The translations under genes were made by a program, and so were the position numbers. Below the pieces are notes generated by a model. It did not search any database, had not been told where the DNA came from, and saw only the letters and a program-made list of their open reading frames with translations. DNA of 64,000 nucleotides from an uncultured Odoribacter sp. (lineage in GTDB: Bacteria; Bacteroidota; Bacteroidia; Bacteroidales; Marinifilaceae): contig UQJP01000024.1 in assembly GCA_900541415.1 (NCBI GenBank), positions 1-64,000 on the forward strand, in the 5' to 3' direction. Position 1 is the stretch's first letter, and each line of letters opens with the position of its first letter. This document shows positions 37,006 through 45,180 of this stretch, piece by piece.

Positions 37006-37869
37006 TTATCTTACTTTTTTTAAAAATCTGTTCCACCTATATTCCCCGGTTTCCTTGTTTTTGGCGCTCAAAATCCGCACGACCTTGCCTACCAGATATT
37101 TTTCGGGAACCATCCCGATGTAGCGGGAATCCTGCGAGTTGACCACATTGTCGCCCGCCATGAAATACCAGTTCTGGGTGAATGTATAGGAATCGAGGGG
37201 TTGTCCGTTCAGGCGTACCTGTCCTTTCCCGGTTTTGATATTTCCCCCGGTTTCATACGTGATCGCTTTCCGATAGAGGGTGATGTTGCTGGAGTCGATG
37301 GGGATTGTAATCCCTTTGCCGGGGATTAGCAGAGGCCCGAAGTCCTTAACATCCCATTTCGGATGGATGTGGGAGGGGGAGATCGTGTAGCGGTATATTC
37401 CCTGAAAGCCCGGCCAGGAAGCCAGCATTTCCTGATTGTCCATATAGCCGAATCCTTTTTGTCCGTTCACCTCGTAGAATCCGTTCACAATGCGGAGGGA
37501 ATCCCCCGGCAGGGCGATACACCGTTTCACATAGAAGGTGGATAAATTCATTTTAATGGTGTCGCGCTTTTTGTGGTAGGGGTAGTTGAAGACAATCACA
37601 TCGTTGTGCTTCACTTTGGAAAAACCTTTAATCCGGTAGGTCGGAGGCTCTTCGCCGTTGTCGAGGAATTTGAAGTTCTTATACATTCTCGCCCCATAGC
37701 ATAATTTGTTCACCACAATGAAATCGCCCGGTTGTAAGGTGGGCTCCATAGAATCACTGGGGATGGAATAGAAATCCACCGCAAAGATCCGCAAAAGCAA
37801 GGCGATCACCAGGGAGAGCACAATGGCTATAAAATATTGCAATATGGTTTTTAGGATTTTTTTCAGCAT
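37006..37869 (-). CDS. lepB: Signal peptidase I (S26 family)
   Basis: 287 residues with one N-terminal membrane segment (~10-30). The catalytic Ser40 lies in IPSDSMEPTLQPGD and the catalytic Lys115 in FYVKRCIALPGDS. The conserved C-terminal box GDNVVNSQDSRYIG is present. It removes signal peptides from exported proteins on the periplasmic side of the inner membrane. Housekeeping LepB in this phylum has similar motifs, so this could be the main copy. Its place directly behind a redoxin lipoprotein and an O-antigen-ligase-like protein hints at a dedicated substrate set. Confidence 0.93.
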   Translation of the reverse strand: MLKKILKTILQYFIAIVLSLVIALLLRIFAVDFYSIPSDSMEPTLQPGDFIVVNKLCYGARMYKNFKFLDNGEEPPTYRIKGFSKVKHNDVIVFNYPYHKKRDTIKMNLSTFYVKRCIALPGDSLRIVNGFYEVNGQKGFGYMDNQEMLASWPGFQGIYRYTISPSHIHPKWDVKDFGPLLIPGKGITIPIDSSNITLYRKAITYETGGNIKTGKGQVRLNGQPLDSYTFTQNWYFMAGDNVVNSQDSRYIGMVPEKYLVGKVVRILSAKNKETGEYRWNRFLKKVR

Positions 37870-37926
37870 CCGTTTATTTATTTATTCAAAAAGAATATTT
37901 ATTCAAAGAGAAATTTTCGGAACGGG

Positions 37927-38511
37927 TTACGGCTTTGTTTCCGCCTGTTTTCCGCTCCGGATGGTTTTTTTATACAAATTCCACAGGGTTTCGTTGCCGA
38001 GGGGACTGCCGATCAATAGCACCCGGTTGTTTTTATCGAGCAGGAAGGTTTGGAATCCCGGCACAATGGGAAAATGGTTTAAACTGTCTGCCTGCCCTGT
38101 GCGGTCATACAGCAAAGGGGTGTTGAAACGGTTGAGCTTTTGAATGTCTTCCAGTTGCTTGTAATTTTTAACCCAGGCGACAAATACCAGCGATACATCC
38201 AGATTCAGGCTATCTATCTCTTCTTTCAGCATTTGCCAGTCGAAAAGTTTCAGGCGGCATTCCGTGCAGCCATTCGTGTCGATAAAGTTCAATATTTTAT
38301 ACTCCCGGCTGAATAGTTCGGGACAAACCGTATCCCGTCCGTAGAGTTTGAGTTCCGGGTTACTGGGGAAAAGGATTTCCTTTCCCTGCCATTCTTCTAC
38401 CAGTTTGGTTAGCTGGCGTTTTTTATTGTTGCAGGCTGTGGCGAGCAAAAACAGGCATAATATTACAGCCGTTGCGCCAAAGGGGAAAATAGTCTTTTTT
38501 AATGGTTCCAT
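37927..38511 (-). CDS. Redoxin-like lipoprotein with CxxC motif
   Basis: 194 residues. The lipobox is LLATAC (Cys27). The fold looks thioredoxin-like: after ILNFIDTNGCTECRLKLFDW come strands and helices, then FPIVPGFQTFLLDKNNRVLL, which resembles the cis-Pro region. The CTEC pair could be redox active, or it may serve only as a structural relic of a thiol-disulfide protein. It probably faces the periplasm. The gene starts 5 bases after the upstream ligase-like gene and is followed 57 bases later by signal peptidase, so these belong together. Confidence 0.75.
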   Translation of the reverse strand: MEPLKKTIFPFGATAVILCLFLLATACNNKKRQLTKLVEEWQGKEILFPSNPELKLYGRDTVCPELFSREYKILNFIDTNGCTECRLKLFDWQMLKEEIDSLNLDVSLVFVAWVKNYKQLEDIQKLNRFNTPLLYDRTGQADSLNHFPIVPGFQTFLLDKNNRVLLIGSPLGNETLWNLYKKTIRSGKQAETKP

Positions 38512-38516
38512 GATCT

Positions 38517-40391
38517 TTATGGGTTTATATCTAACGTGTTTTCTTTGCTTTTTAAAGAATCCGTAAGTTCCTGTTTCATTTCCCTGACGGCTTCGGACAT
38601 CACTTTCGGCTCTTTGGCTATCAGTTGCCGGGCGGCTTCTAAGGCTTTTTCCGTCTGTCCGCTTTCAAAATACATTTTGGCTTTCAGGTAGTAAGGGTAT
38701 AAGCGGTGGGGAACCATATAGGCGGCCTGCCGGAAAGCCTTTTCGGCCCGGTCGTATTGTTCCAGCGCCTGGTAATTTTTCCCCATGATATTATAGAACA
38801 TTGGATCACCGCTGTATTGGATTCCTTCCGATAGAATCCGGTTGCTTTCTTCGTATTTTCCCGTTTTGGAAAGGCATTGCCCGTATTCGAACAGGAACAC
38901 GGGTTCTGTTTTCAATAAAGGATATAAGTCCCGGTAATTATTCACCGTTTCTTCAAAAATATTCATGTTGAAATAGGTTTTTTCCTCCGCCCATCTCCGG
39001 TATGCTTCCTGCTTTTCTTTCCGGTCGCGCACAAGCCACGCGGAACACCCCAGCAACACGAGCAGCGTTCCCCGTACCACCCAGATGTTCAATGACCGAT
39101 GGCCGGAACTGTCCGGCAGGCGGTTCACAGCCAGGGCGAGCAGCAGGATTCCCAAAGTGCATAAGGGCATAATCCGGAAGGGATAGGAAAACAGGGCGAA
39201 GACCAGCAAAGCGGAGAGCGACCCGATCACGGCGTTCGTTCCCGGACGGGAGGAGCGTGCCGCCTGCCAGAATGCACTTCCCGCGATGGCCAGCAGGAGA
39301 AGTAAGCCCAATAGGCCGTATTCCACCCCGATCTGTAAATATTCGTTGAAGCCGTATTCCGGCGAGCCTGCTACCCATTCCTCCTGTTCAGAGCCTTCTC
39401 CGGAGGCGAAATATGCCGCCTGTGCCTGTCCGAAGATTCCGGCGAAACGTCCTCCGCCTGCTCCTGTCCAGGGATTTTCGGCTATGGCTTTGGCCGATAT
39501 TTTCCACATCAGCATCCGTCCGTCGGCAGAGCCTTTTTTCAGCAGGTACATGCCCGTGCCCATTCCCGCGAGCAGCAATACGGCGATGCAGGCATATATA
39601 TACACCCGTTTGCGGTGTGCCTGGTAATATTGTCGCAGCTTTTCCAGAAGCCGGTAGTGTTGTCCCATAACCAGCCCGCAGCCCACACAAGAAGCTATCC
39701 AGGCACTCCGGCTCATCCCGGCAGGCAGAACGATGATAATGCCGCAGAAACTGAGGACGGAGATGCCGAATAGCAGATGGTGGATGGTTTTTTCTCCCGA
39801 ACGCAGGATATTCCGCAATTGGCGGAAGTGAAAGCCGTTTACTTCCGGAGAGAGTTTCAGCATCCAGTATAGGGCAAGCGGCAGTATTACCGCTAAATAA
39901 CCGGAATAAGGCCCCGGGTTGAAGAAAGAGCCTGTGAGTTTATAGATGGAGTGGTTGGAAGCGGCAAAACCGTATAGTTGCCGCAATCCGAGCCAACATT
40001 CTGCGATCCCTGCCGTTAAGATTACCAGGGAAGCGATCTTCAGAGCTTCCGGCGTGCGGTTATAAATTACCCGCAACGCCCAATAGCCGGAACTTAACAA
40101 GGCTAAGCGGGCGGGCGGCTGGTAACCGTCGGTGAGGCCGGAGATCATGCCGAGGATTGTAATCACCAGCATCCCATAATCGGGAAGGGCGCAGGTGAAT
40201 TTTTCCCGGCTCATGCAACTGGCAATCAAAGCTATCCCCAGGCCTATTACGGCAATGAGCTGGTAGAAAAAGTATCCTGAAATAATCTGTCCGTTGGCCA
40301 ACGACGGGTTATTGTAGAATAGCACCGAGCTGAACAAGACAGTTACCACACCAGTAAGAATGTAAGAAAGATAGCGTATGAACATATTCAT
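38517..40391 (-). CDS. O-antigen-ligase-like membrane protein with C-terminal TPRs
   Basis: 624 residues. About eleven hydrophobic segments fill residues 1-440, with a large loop containing the ligase-family region (ENPWTGAGGGRFAGIFGQAQ then YGFNEYLQIGVEYGLLGLLL). The C-terminal ~130 residues are tetratricopeptide repeats (FLFEYGQCLSKTGKYEESNR, NIMGKNYQALEQYDRAEKAF). Family members join glycans to lipid A or, in the PglL branch, to protein. The gene lies between NVEALA peptide genes and a signal peptidase with no O-antigen genes nearby, which favours a peptide- or protein-directed role. Confidence 0.82.
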   Translation of the reverse strand: MNMFIRYLSYILTGVVTVLFSSVLFYNNPSLANGQIISGYFFYQLIAVIGLGIALIASCMSREKFTCALPDYGMLVITILGMISGLTDGYQPPARLALLSSGYWALRVIYNRTPEALKIASLVILTAGIAECWLGLRQLYGFAASNHSIYKLTGSFFNPGPYSGYLAVILPLALYWMLKLSPEVNGFHFRQLRNILRSGEKTIHHLLFGISVLSFCGIIIVLPAGMSRSAWIASCVGCGLVMGQHYRLLEKLRQYYQAHRKRVYIYACIAVLLLAGMGTGMYLLKKGSADGRMLMWKISAKAIAENPWTGAGGGRFAGIFGQAQAAYFASGEGSEQEEWVAGSPEYGFNEYLQIGVEYGLLGLLLLLAIAGSAFWQAARSSRPGTNAVIGSLSALLVFALFSYPFRIMPLCTLGILLLALAVNRLPDSSGHRSLNIWVVRGTLLVLLGCSAWLVRDRKEKQEAYRRWAEEKTYFNMNIFEETVNNYRDLYPLLKTEPVFLFEYGQCLSKTGKYEESNRILSEGIQYSGDPMFYNIMGKNYQALEQYDRAEKAFRQAAYMVPHRLYPYYLKAKMYFESGQTEKALEAARQLIAKEPKVMSEAVREMKQELTDSLKSKENTLDINP

Positions 40392-40572
40392 TTATTCCCT
40401 TCACTTTTCAAAAGGCCTTGTTTAAAAGACCGATATAGAGTAATTGTGTGTAAATATATTATTTTATGTTTATTGTATTAACGTTTTTTGTTATAAAATT
40501 TATGTAAACCGTTCTTTTTTTTGTCCGGAACGGTTGTCCTGTTTTTTATTTTCCTGACTTTTACTGCTTTAG

Positions 40573-40606
40573 TGCCCCTGTAAAAAGTTTAAAATTTACA
40601 GGGGCA
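40573..40606. repeat. Perfect 12-bp inverted repeat
   Basis: TGCCCCTGTAAA at 40573-40584 pairs with 40595-40606 over a 10-base AT loop. There is no T run directly after it on either strand. Confidence 0.6.
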
Positions 40607-40758
40607 GCTGGAAAATTGGCGTTTTAGGTTCGATTATGTAGAATTCCGGCATAAAAGCATTTGTTCCCGGAAACAACCGGGTGGTTTTAGCAAGGCTCTA
40701 CTTTTTTGATTCTATGGCGGTTTGTTTTTTCTTCGTTTTTCTTTTGCCGTTGGATTTT

Positions 40759-40786
40759 CCTGTATTCCTATTTATAGAAATACAGG
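40759..40786 (-). repeat. Hairpin 13 bases after the TolB-like gene
   Basis: CCTGTATT pairs with AATACAGG and an inner CTAT pairs with ATAG, giving a 12-bp stem with one mismatch. It sits right behind the stop of the minus-strand gene at 40800 and may protect its mRNA end or terminate it. Confidence 0.5.
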
Positions 40787-40799
40787 TTCTTTCGGTGGT

Positions 40800-41873
40800 T
40801 TAGCTTATGGCTGCCGTTACCAGTTCAGGCTCCATTGTTTCCGGGTTCAGGGCGATTCCGTAAATCTTTGTCCCGTCGGGGTCTAAACCATAGATACGCA
40901 GGTTGCCTTTCACCCGGTAGGCTTTTACCGGATTGCCGTTCCAATCGAATTTACCGATATAGTCGATGATCTGTGTGCGATTGTTCAGCAGTTCGTCTTT
41001 TATATTGCTAAACCAGATGTGGTCGGCTGTGGTTTCGAGGTTGGAGAAGCCCATCTTGGATTCGGTTGTAAATCCTACCTGTAAGATGTTTTCATTGCTG
41101 TGATTGGTGTATTTGGGCAGGTAGTAGATGTGGTTTACCAGTTGCTTCATCCCGTCGGGCGTGAGTTCGAATATTTCGAATTGCCCGGCTGTGCCGCCCA
41201 CATTGCATAGCCTGTTTTCTGCCTGATTCAGAGCGATGTGGTATTGGTAAGCCATGGACTTGGTTTTATAATCTTCGTTTTGATGAAGCGGGTCGTGTGG
41301 GTATTCCGGGCTGAAAAAACGGGCATTTTTTCCATTGGCATCGAAACGTACCAACCTGCCCTCGGGGCTGACTCCTGTTCCGATGAGTTCACCCGACGAT
41401 AGCCTTTGAAGCCGGCGGCAGTCCGTGTAGGATTGGGTGGGGAGTTCCAGGTTGATACATTCCTTGATGTAACCGGGTTGGCCTGTGATGAGGCTATCGA
41501 TGGAAGCTACATACAGTTTTCGTAATTGCTGGTCGAGGAAGGTGAAGTCCCGCCCGTCTTTGCTTAAAGACACCGGGTGCAATAGCTCGCCCGGCCCTCT
41601 GCCTGACACCCCGAAGCGTTTGACCAGTTGCCCGGTGTGCTTGTCTATCAGGGCAAACCAATAGCCGTCTACGAGATCCTGAACGATGATGTGGTCGTCT
41701 AAGACCAGAATATCCCAGGGCTTACCTAAAAAAAGGTCGTTGCTGTCCTGTATGGGGGTTAGGGTCATGTCTTCCCGGACTTTGAACAAATCGGCAAAAT
41801 CGATGTCCTTGCGTTTTTCCTGACAGCTTGAGAATAATATCGTAATGAGTGTGATAATGAGCGTATTTTTCAT
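40800..41873 (-). CDS. TolB-like 6-bladed propeller lipoprotein (BF3164 type)
   Basis: 357 residues from the ATG at 41873, preferred because it gives a lipoprotein signal ending LFSSC (Cys ~17); an upstream in-frame start adds 8 residues. The body shows beta-propeller repeats, for example 'KPWDILVLDDHIIVQDLVDG' and 'GVSGRGPGELLHPVSLSKDG', as in the BF3164/TolB-like family of Bacteroidota surface lipoproteins. Function is unknown; the fold usually binds peptides or proteins. It is the second gene of a pair with an NVEALA peptide 55 bp upstream. Confidence 0.82.
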   Translation of the reverse strand: MKNTLIITLITILFSSCQEKRKDIDFADLFKVREDMTLTPIQDSNDLFLGKPWDILVLDDHIIVQDLVDGYWFALIDKHTGQLVKRFGVSGRGPGELLHPVSLSKDGRDFTFLDQQLRKLYVASIDSLITGQPGYIKECINLELPTQSYTDCRRLQRLSSGELIGTGVSPEGRLVRFDANGKNARFFSPEYPHDPLHQNEDYKTKSMAYQYHIALNQAENRLCNVGGTAGQFEIFELTPDGMKQLVNHIYYLPKYTNHSNENILQVGFTTESKMGFSNLETTADHIWFSNIKDELLNNRTQIIDYIGKFDWNGNPVKAYRVKGNLRIYGLDPDGTKIYGIALNPETMEPELVTAAIS

Positions 41874-41928
41874 CGGAATGGTGTAAGATTCCTGCAAATC
41901 ACGATGGATTTGCAGGAAAGGTTAAACA

Positions 41929-42177
41929 TTAGCGTTCCTGGGCATACCCGTAGATGGTTTCATGCTTTGAAGCGTTCACCTGGCATACGTAATCGTGTGT
42001 GCAAAGACACCAGATCCAGCCTCCGTTGGGGCCATTTTCGGAAATGACCGTGCAGGCGAGAGCTTCCACGTTGTCTATCGACAGCTGTGCCTGAGAAGTG
42101 TGGTTTGTCTTCACAACATAGTTTACACTGACTGTCGAGAATGTAAGGATAAATAGAGCTATAATGTATTTTTTCAT
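41929..42177 (-). CDS. NVEALA-family small exported peptide, copy 1
   Basis: 82 residues: one N-terminal hydrophobic segment (~4-22), a short linker, the signature DNVEALA (residues 35-41) followed directly by Cys42, then Cys57, Cys59 and Cys65. The C-terminal ~40 residues (the possible mature peptide) are Gly/Trp/Cys-rich. NVEALA proteins are known only from Bacteroidota as small secreted proteins of unknown role. The fixed position of the motif just after the membrane segment suggests a processing site. It is immediately upstream of a TolB-like lipoprotein gene, as is the second copy at 46931. Confidence 0.85.
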   Translation of the reverse strand: MKKYIIALFILTFSTVSVNYVVKTNHTSQAQLSIDNVEALACTVISENGPNGGWIWCLCTHDYVCQVNASKHETIYGYAQER

Positions 42178-42487
42178 TTCGTTTTCGTTTTAAGTTTAAC
42201 TTTTAGTTCAATAAATACCGTTCGGTTCTCTTTTTTAACTTACTTTGCACCTCTCTTTCTTTTTAGGGAAGGGGGTGAAGGCGGATGCCGTATGAGCCTG
42301 CTAAAGTCGTGCGGCCCGCCTCTTTTTTCCTTCCGTGTTTTACAAGTTCTGCTTTAACCGGGCGACCGGTCTTATTGGCGTGATTCGAACATTTTTTCTG
42401 GTTTTATATCCCCTTCCGTGGCGTCCGTCGGTGGCGGAACATCCGGCCTTTTCGAAAGACATCCGTCAGACGGGGTATTGTCCGGCT
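42178..42487. other. Spacer holding structured element copy 1
   Basis: 310 bases between the 6-bladed propeller and NVEALA copy 1. Its centre is the two-hairpin element at 42241-42333. The rest shows no gene; the NVEALA promoter must lie here but its boxes are not clear. Confidence 0.55.
42241..42333 (+). ncRNA. Candidate small RNA or attenuator element, copy 1
   Basis: On the plus strand it reads CTTACTTTGCAC (-7-like), a CACC...GGTG arm pair around CTCTCTTTCTT, then a stem of AGGCGG (42279-42284) with CCGCCT (42316-42321) and GCCG with CGGC inside, followed by TCTTTTTT. It is alignable over its whole length with 43961-44053. Stem pairs differ in a compensatory way between copies, supporting an RNA structure. 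The orientation is opposite to the surrounding genes; a minus-strand leader role is also possible. Confidence 0.45.
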
Positions 42488-43594
42488 TTATTTTAAATGA
42501 TAGTTAATCAAAATATGTTTTCCTGCTTTTAAGTTGGCCTGAACTTCCGGCGGCAACTTCTTTATGGCTTCTGCCTCCTTTTCCCCATATGTGTCGGGAG
42601 AGGGGAGGCAGGCTGTGATCCGTCCTTCGTGGTAACAAATGGGGGTGAACATAAAGACCGGGCCTTTGGAGCGGTTTTGATATACTTCCTGGGTGACCGT
42701 GTTGTAAACGTAGTTTTCTACTTTGCCTTTATTGTATACATTCCCGATCAAATAGTGGGAAACGATTCCCGGCGTATTTAGCAGGTAGCGGTAGGAAATG
42801 GCTTTATCGGCCCGATCTTCCTGTTCTATGGGCAAACTTTCCTCCTGGAAATTCAGGGTGATGTGGTGCATAAATTCCGAGGTCTGGCCGTTGAAGACCG
42901 CCACCGAATCGGAATATAAAGTATGGTAAAGGATTACGGTGTCGGTTACCGTGAGAAAGTTTGTTTTTCCCAGATCGCTGCGGTTGCTGGCATTCACCGG
43001 AAAAAGCCGTTGTTGTACCTGAATGTTGGGATCTGTGATGATGATTTTATGAGTTTCGCCGTAAGGGTCGCTTTGCGGGAGAGGATGCCAGGAAAAGATG
43101 AAGTTTCCGTTGTTGCATACGGCAATATCCTGTGCGGGGAAAGGAAGGTCTTTCCGGGTGACGAAATTCCCTTTGGCATCGAGGATCACCAGCGTGTTTT
43201 GGTCATTGTCGAGCAGATAGATGTGATCCCGGCTGACGGTGAAATTGCGAATCGCAGACGGTTTGCCTGTAATGTCCGTTTTTCCCCCTGCATAGAACAG
43301 GAATTTGCCCGACAGGTCGTAGACAAATATCCGGTTTTGATTTTTGTAATCGAAGACGTAATATTTTTCGTTTTTTTCAATCACTTTGTCGATGTTCCGG
43401 GGAGTATCTCCCGGAGGATTTTCCAAAATGACGTATTCTATCGTATCGACGATAGAAAAGATGGATTTATTGCTATTGATTTTCCAGTCGAAATGCTTGT
43501 GCATGCCTTTGTTATTCCCGTTGCGTTTAGGGAACAGAAAAAGGATGAAAAGCAAAATACAAAATAGGAATATAGCTAAAATAATGAATTTCAT
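42488..43594 (-). CDS. 6-bladed beta-propeller membrane-anchored protein
   Basis: 368 residues. One strong N-terminal hydrophobic segment (2-21), without a lipobox, acts as a signal anchor. It is followed by 6-bladed propeller repeats such as NRIFVYDLSGKFLFYAGGKT and 'DHIYLLDNDQNTLVILDAKG'. This family is abundant in Bacteroidota envelopes and has no assigned reaction. It lies between a DUF1573 gene upstream and an NVEALA gene downstream on the same strand, so it is probably part of the same system. Confidence 0.85.
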   Translation of the reverse strand: MKFIILAIFLFCILLFILFLFPKRNGNNKGMHKHFDWKINSNKSIFSIVDTIEYVILENPPGDTPRNIDKVIEKNEKYYVFDYKNQNRIFVYDLSGKFLFYAGGKTDITGKPSAIRNFTVSRDHIYLLDNDQNTLVILDAKGNFVTRKDLPFPAQDIAVCNNGNFIFSWHPLPQSDPYGETHKIIITDPNIQVQQRLFPVNASNRSDLGKTNFLTVTDTVILYHTLYSDSVAVFNGQTSEFMHHITLNFQEESLPIEQEDRADKAISYRYLLNTPGIVSHYLIGNVYNKGKVENYVYNTVTQEVYQNRSKGPVFMFTPICYHEGRITACLPSPDTYGEKEAEAIKKLPPEVQANLKAGKHILINYHLK

Positions 43595-44097
43595 AAGATT
43601 TTAAATTTAGCCGATATAATCCGGTCAGGGAATCCTGACCGGTAAAAGGGTTGCCAGAAGTGACAACCCGTATACACTATAAAATTGTCATAGGGGATTT
43701 ATTGCCCCTGATGGGGATTTCCTCGTTTTTGCTTGTCTGTTCGGAAAGGTGATATAGTTCCCCGGACATATAGTAATATTTATATTTATTACGGCAATCA
43801 CGACAATGATAATGATGAGCGATAATTTAATGATTTCAATATTCATCTTTAAAAGATTAGATGATCAGTTATATTTTTCGAACTCTTTTTATGTTGCTAT
43901 TGTGTATACATAATGCTAAAATACAAACAACATTATTTTTATATGTTTAAAATATTTCTTACATTGCACACCTCTCTTTCTTACGTTAGAGGGAAGGTGG
44001 GCGGTTGTCGTTTGGATTTGAAGATTTTAGCGACACCGCCCCTGTTTTCTTCCCAAAGTTTAACAATAGTTTTACTCCTGAATCGGGGAAATTATTT
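43595..44097. other. Spacer holding structured element copy 2
   Basis: 503 bases, AT-rich at the left. It contains the second two-hairpin element (43961-44053) and a GGTCAGG/CCTGACC inverted repeat near 43622-43642 just upstream of the propeller gene. No supported gene. Confidence 0.5.
43961..44053 (+). ncRNA. Candidate small RNA or attenuator element, copy 2
   Basis: The same architecture as copy 1: CTTACATTGCAC, a CACCT...AGGTG arm pair, then GGGCGG (43999-44004) with CCGCCC (44036-44041) and GTCG (44007-44010) with CGAC (44031-44034), followed by CTGTTTTCTT. Relative to copy 1, an A-T pair has become G-C and a C-G pair T-A, so pairing is kept. Conserved blocks outside the stems are TTGCAC, CTCTCTTTCTT and GGGAAGG. 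Confidence 0.45.
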
Positions 44098-44514
44098 CTA
44101 ATTTTCCTCTACCTGTCCGAGTATTTTTAATGAATAAACCTGTTCCGGAATATTACATAATATATCTATCGATTTTATGAATTTTCCCAAAGAATTGGGT
44201 TCGAATACCACCGACACTTCCGTCGTTTTACCGGGTTTCACCGGACGCTTATCCCAGGTGGCATTCGTACATCCGCAGGACGTGCGTACATCCCGGATAA
44301 TCAGGGGAGCATCTCCCCGGTTTGTGATTTTGAAGGTGGCATGTTTCTTTTCGCCATATTTCACAATTCCCAGATCGACGGAATCCCGTTCTGCTTTAAT
44401 GGCTGTGGGCGATGCTGTCACCGATAGCGCGTTGGTGTCCGGATAAAGATACCAGAACAATATCCCAATAATAATAATTCCTCCGACAATGGCCGGCCAT
44501 AATATTTTATTCAT
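44098..44514 (-). CDS. DUF1573 membrane-anchored protein
   Basis: 138 residues from the ATG at 44514; the open frame extends three codons to a GTG, less likely. An N-terminal hydrophobic anchor (~5-22) precedes one DUF1573 Ig-like domain: the motif FKITNRGDAPLIIRDVRTSC is followed by CGCTNATWDKRPVKPGKTTE. DUF1573 domains resemble the PapD/MSP-type fold and occur in Bacteroidota envelope loci. Function is unknown. It is upstream of the propeller and NVEALA genes and related to the protein at 45181. Confidence 0.87.
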   Translation of the reverse strand: MNKILWPAIVGGIIIIGILFWYLYPDTNALSVTASPTAIKAERDSVDLGIVKYGEKKHATFKITNRGDAPLIIRDVRTSCGCTNATWDKRPVKPGKTTEVSVVFEPNSLGKFIKSIDILCNIPEQVYSLKILGQVEEN

Positions 44515-44690
44515 AATACACACCTTAAAAATGGTCTTTGCATGTATGTCATAGCTGATTTGCTGCCATGCTTTGACAAAGTCAAATTTGAAGAATTAAA
44601 TTTTTGTAATCAAATTTTTATGGTAGCTAAATTAGTAGCAAAATGACTTCAAATGTTAAAAATATTCTATTTTGTAAGCAAATTTACTAA

Positions 44691-44714
44691 AATCGTAAAT
44701 ACGTGTTTACGATT
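44691..44714. promoter_or_regulatory. 24-base palindrome, candidate operator
   Basis: Arms AATCGTAAA (44691-44699) and TTTACGATT (44706-44714) are perfect, and the centre TACGTG is palindromic except its outer pair. It overlaps the -33 region of the promoter at 44706-44738, as expected for a dimeric regulator site. Confidence 0.5.
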
Positions 44715-44738
44715 ATATAATTATTTTCACTACATTTG
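44706..44738 (+). promoter_or_regulatory. Plus-strand promoter inside the minus-strand island
   Basis: TTTA at 44706-44709, a 21-base spacer, TACATTTG at 44731-44738, an exact -7 box. It points into the spacer towards 44819, away from the flanking gene at 44514. Confidence 0.45.
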
Positions 44739-45105
44739 TTACAATTAATGCTTTATTTGATAATACTCTTTACATAAATTTATAAAATAAAGCAGAAAGT
44801 CGTAAATTTTTCGGAAGGATGATGTGGTGGTCATTAAACAACCGGGGTGTGGATGAGGCGAAGCAAAGTCCGGTTGTGTGTGGAGGTGGGGAGCAAGGAG
44901 GGGAGTTGTGTGGAATGTTGCCTGTGCCGTACCCGTTGTAGGGATGCTTTCGTTTTTACCGGATATGTTTTCTGTTATCGGATGAAGTTTGCAGCGTGTA
45001 TGTTTGGGAGGCCGGGAAAAGGAGTTTGGTTTGCCGGAGAGTTTAACGGAAACAGAGATAAAATAGAATATCCCTTTATTGATATGCGTGGATTGGTAAA
45101 GGGAG

Positions 45106-45164
45106 AGGGAAGGTAAGCCATAATACTTGAATTGGTAGTTTAGTACTTTTAGGCTTCCTTCCCT
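45106..45164. terminator. Possible bidirectional terminator
   Basis: AGGGAAGG (45106-45113) pairs with CCTTCCCT (45157-45164) and AGCC (45116-45119) with GGCT (45152-45155), with a ~32-base loop. A TTGTTTA stretch follows on the plus strand. It lies 17 bases beyond the stop of the minus-strand gene at 45181 and could serve either strand. Confidence 0.5.
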
Positions 45165-45180
45165 TGTTTATATGGATAGT

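Larger units (their letters stand above)
40392..40799. other. Spacer with four inverted repeats
   Basis: 408 bases without a gene. Four hairpin-forming repeats lie at 40507-40535, 40573-40606, 40666-40681 and 40759-40786. The T-rich stretches suit transcription stops, but the strand served is unclear. A promoter for the ligase operon probably lies at the left end, though I could not identify boxes. Confidence 0.55.
44515..45180. other. Long spacer with palindrome and possible plus-strand transcript
   Basis: 666 bases between two minus-strand DUF1573 genes. The left half is very AT-rich and contains a 24-base near-perfect palindrome (44691-44714). A consensus promoter at 44706-44738 points right, and a terminator-like hairpin lies at 45106-45164. 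Between them are two poor ORFs: 40 codons from the ATG at 44819, and 89 codons (eight Cys) from a GTG at 44847. A cryptic plus-strand gene or RNA is possible. Confidence 0.45.

Noticed and set aside
43790..43846. Very short hydrophobic minus-strand ORF starting at 43846 (MNIEIIKLSLIIII)
   Set aside because: In my reading it ends after fewer than 20 codons, too short to support, though its position after structured element copy 2 is suggestive.
44847..45116. 89-codon GTG ORF with eight Cys
   Set aside because: No family, rare start and no signal peptide; kept only as part of the cryptic transcription unit, not as a gene call.
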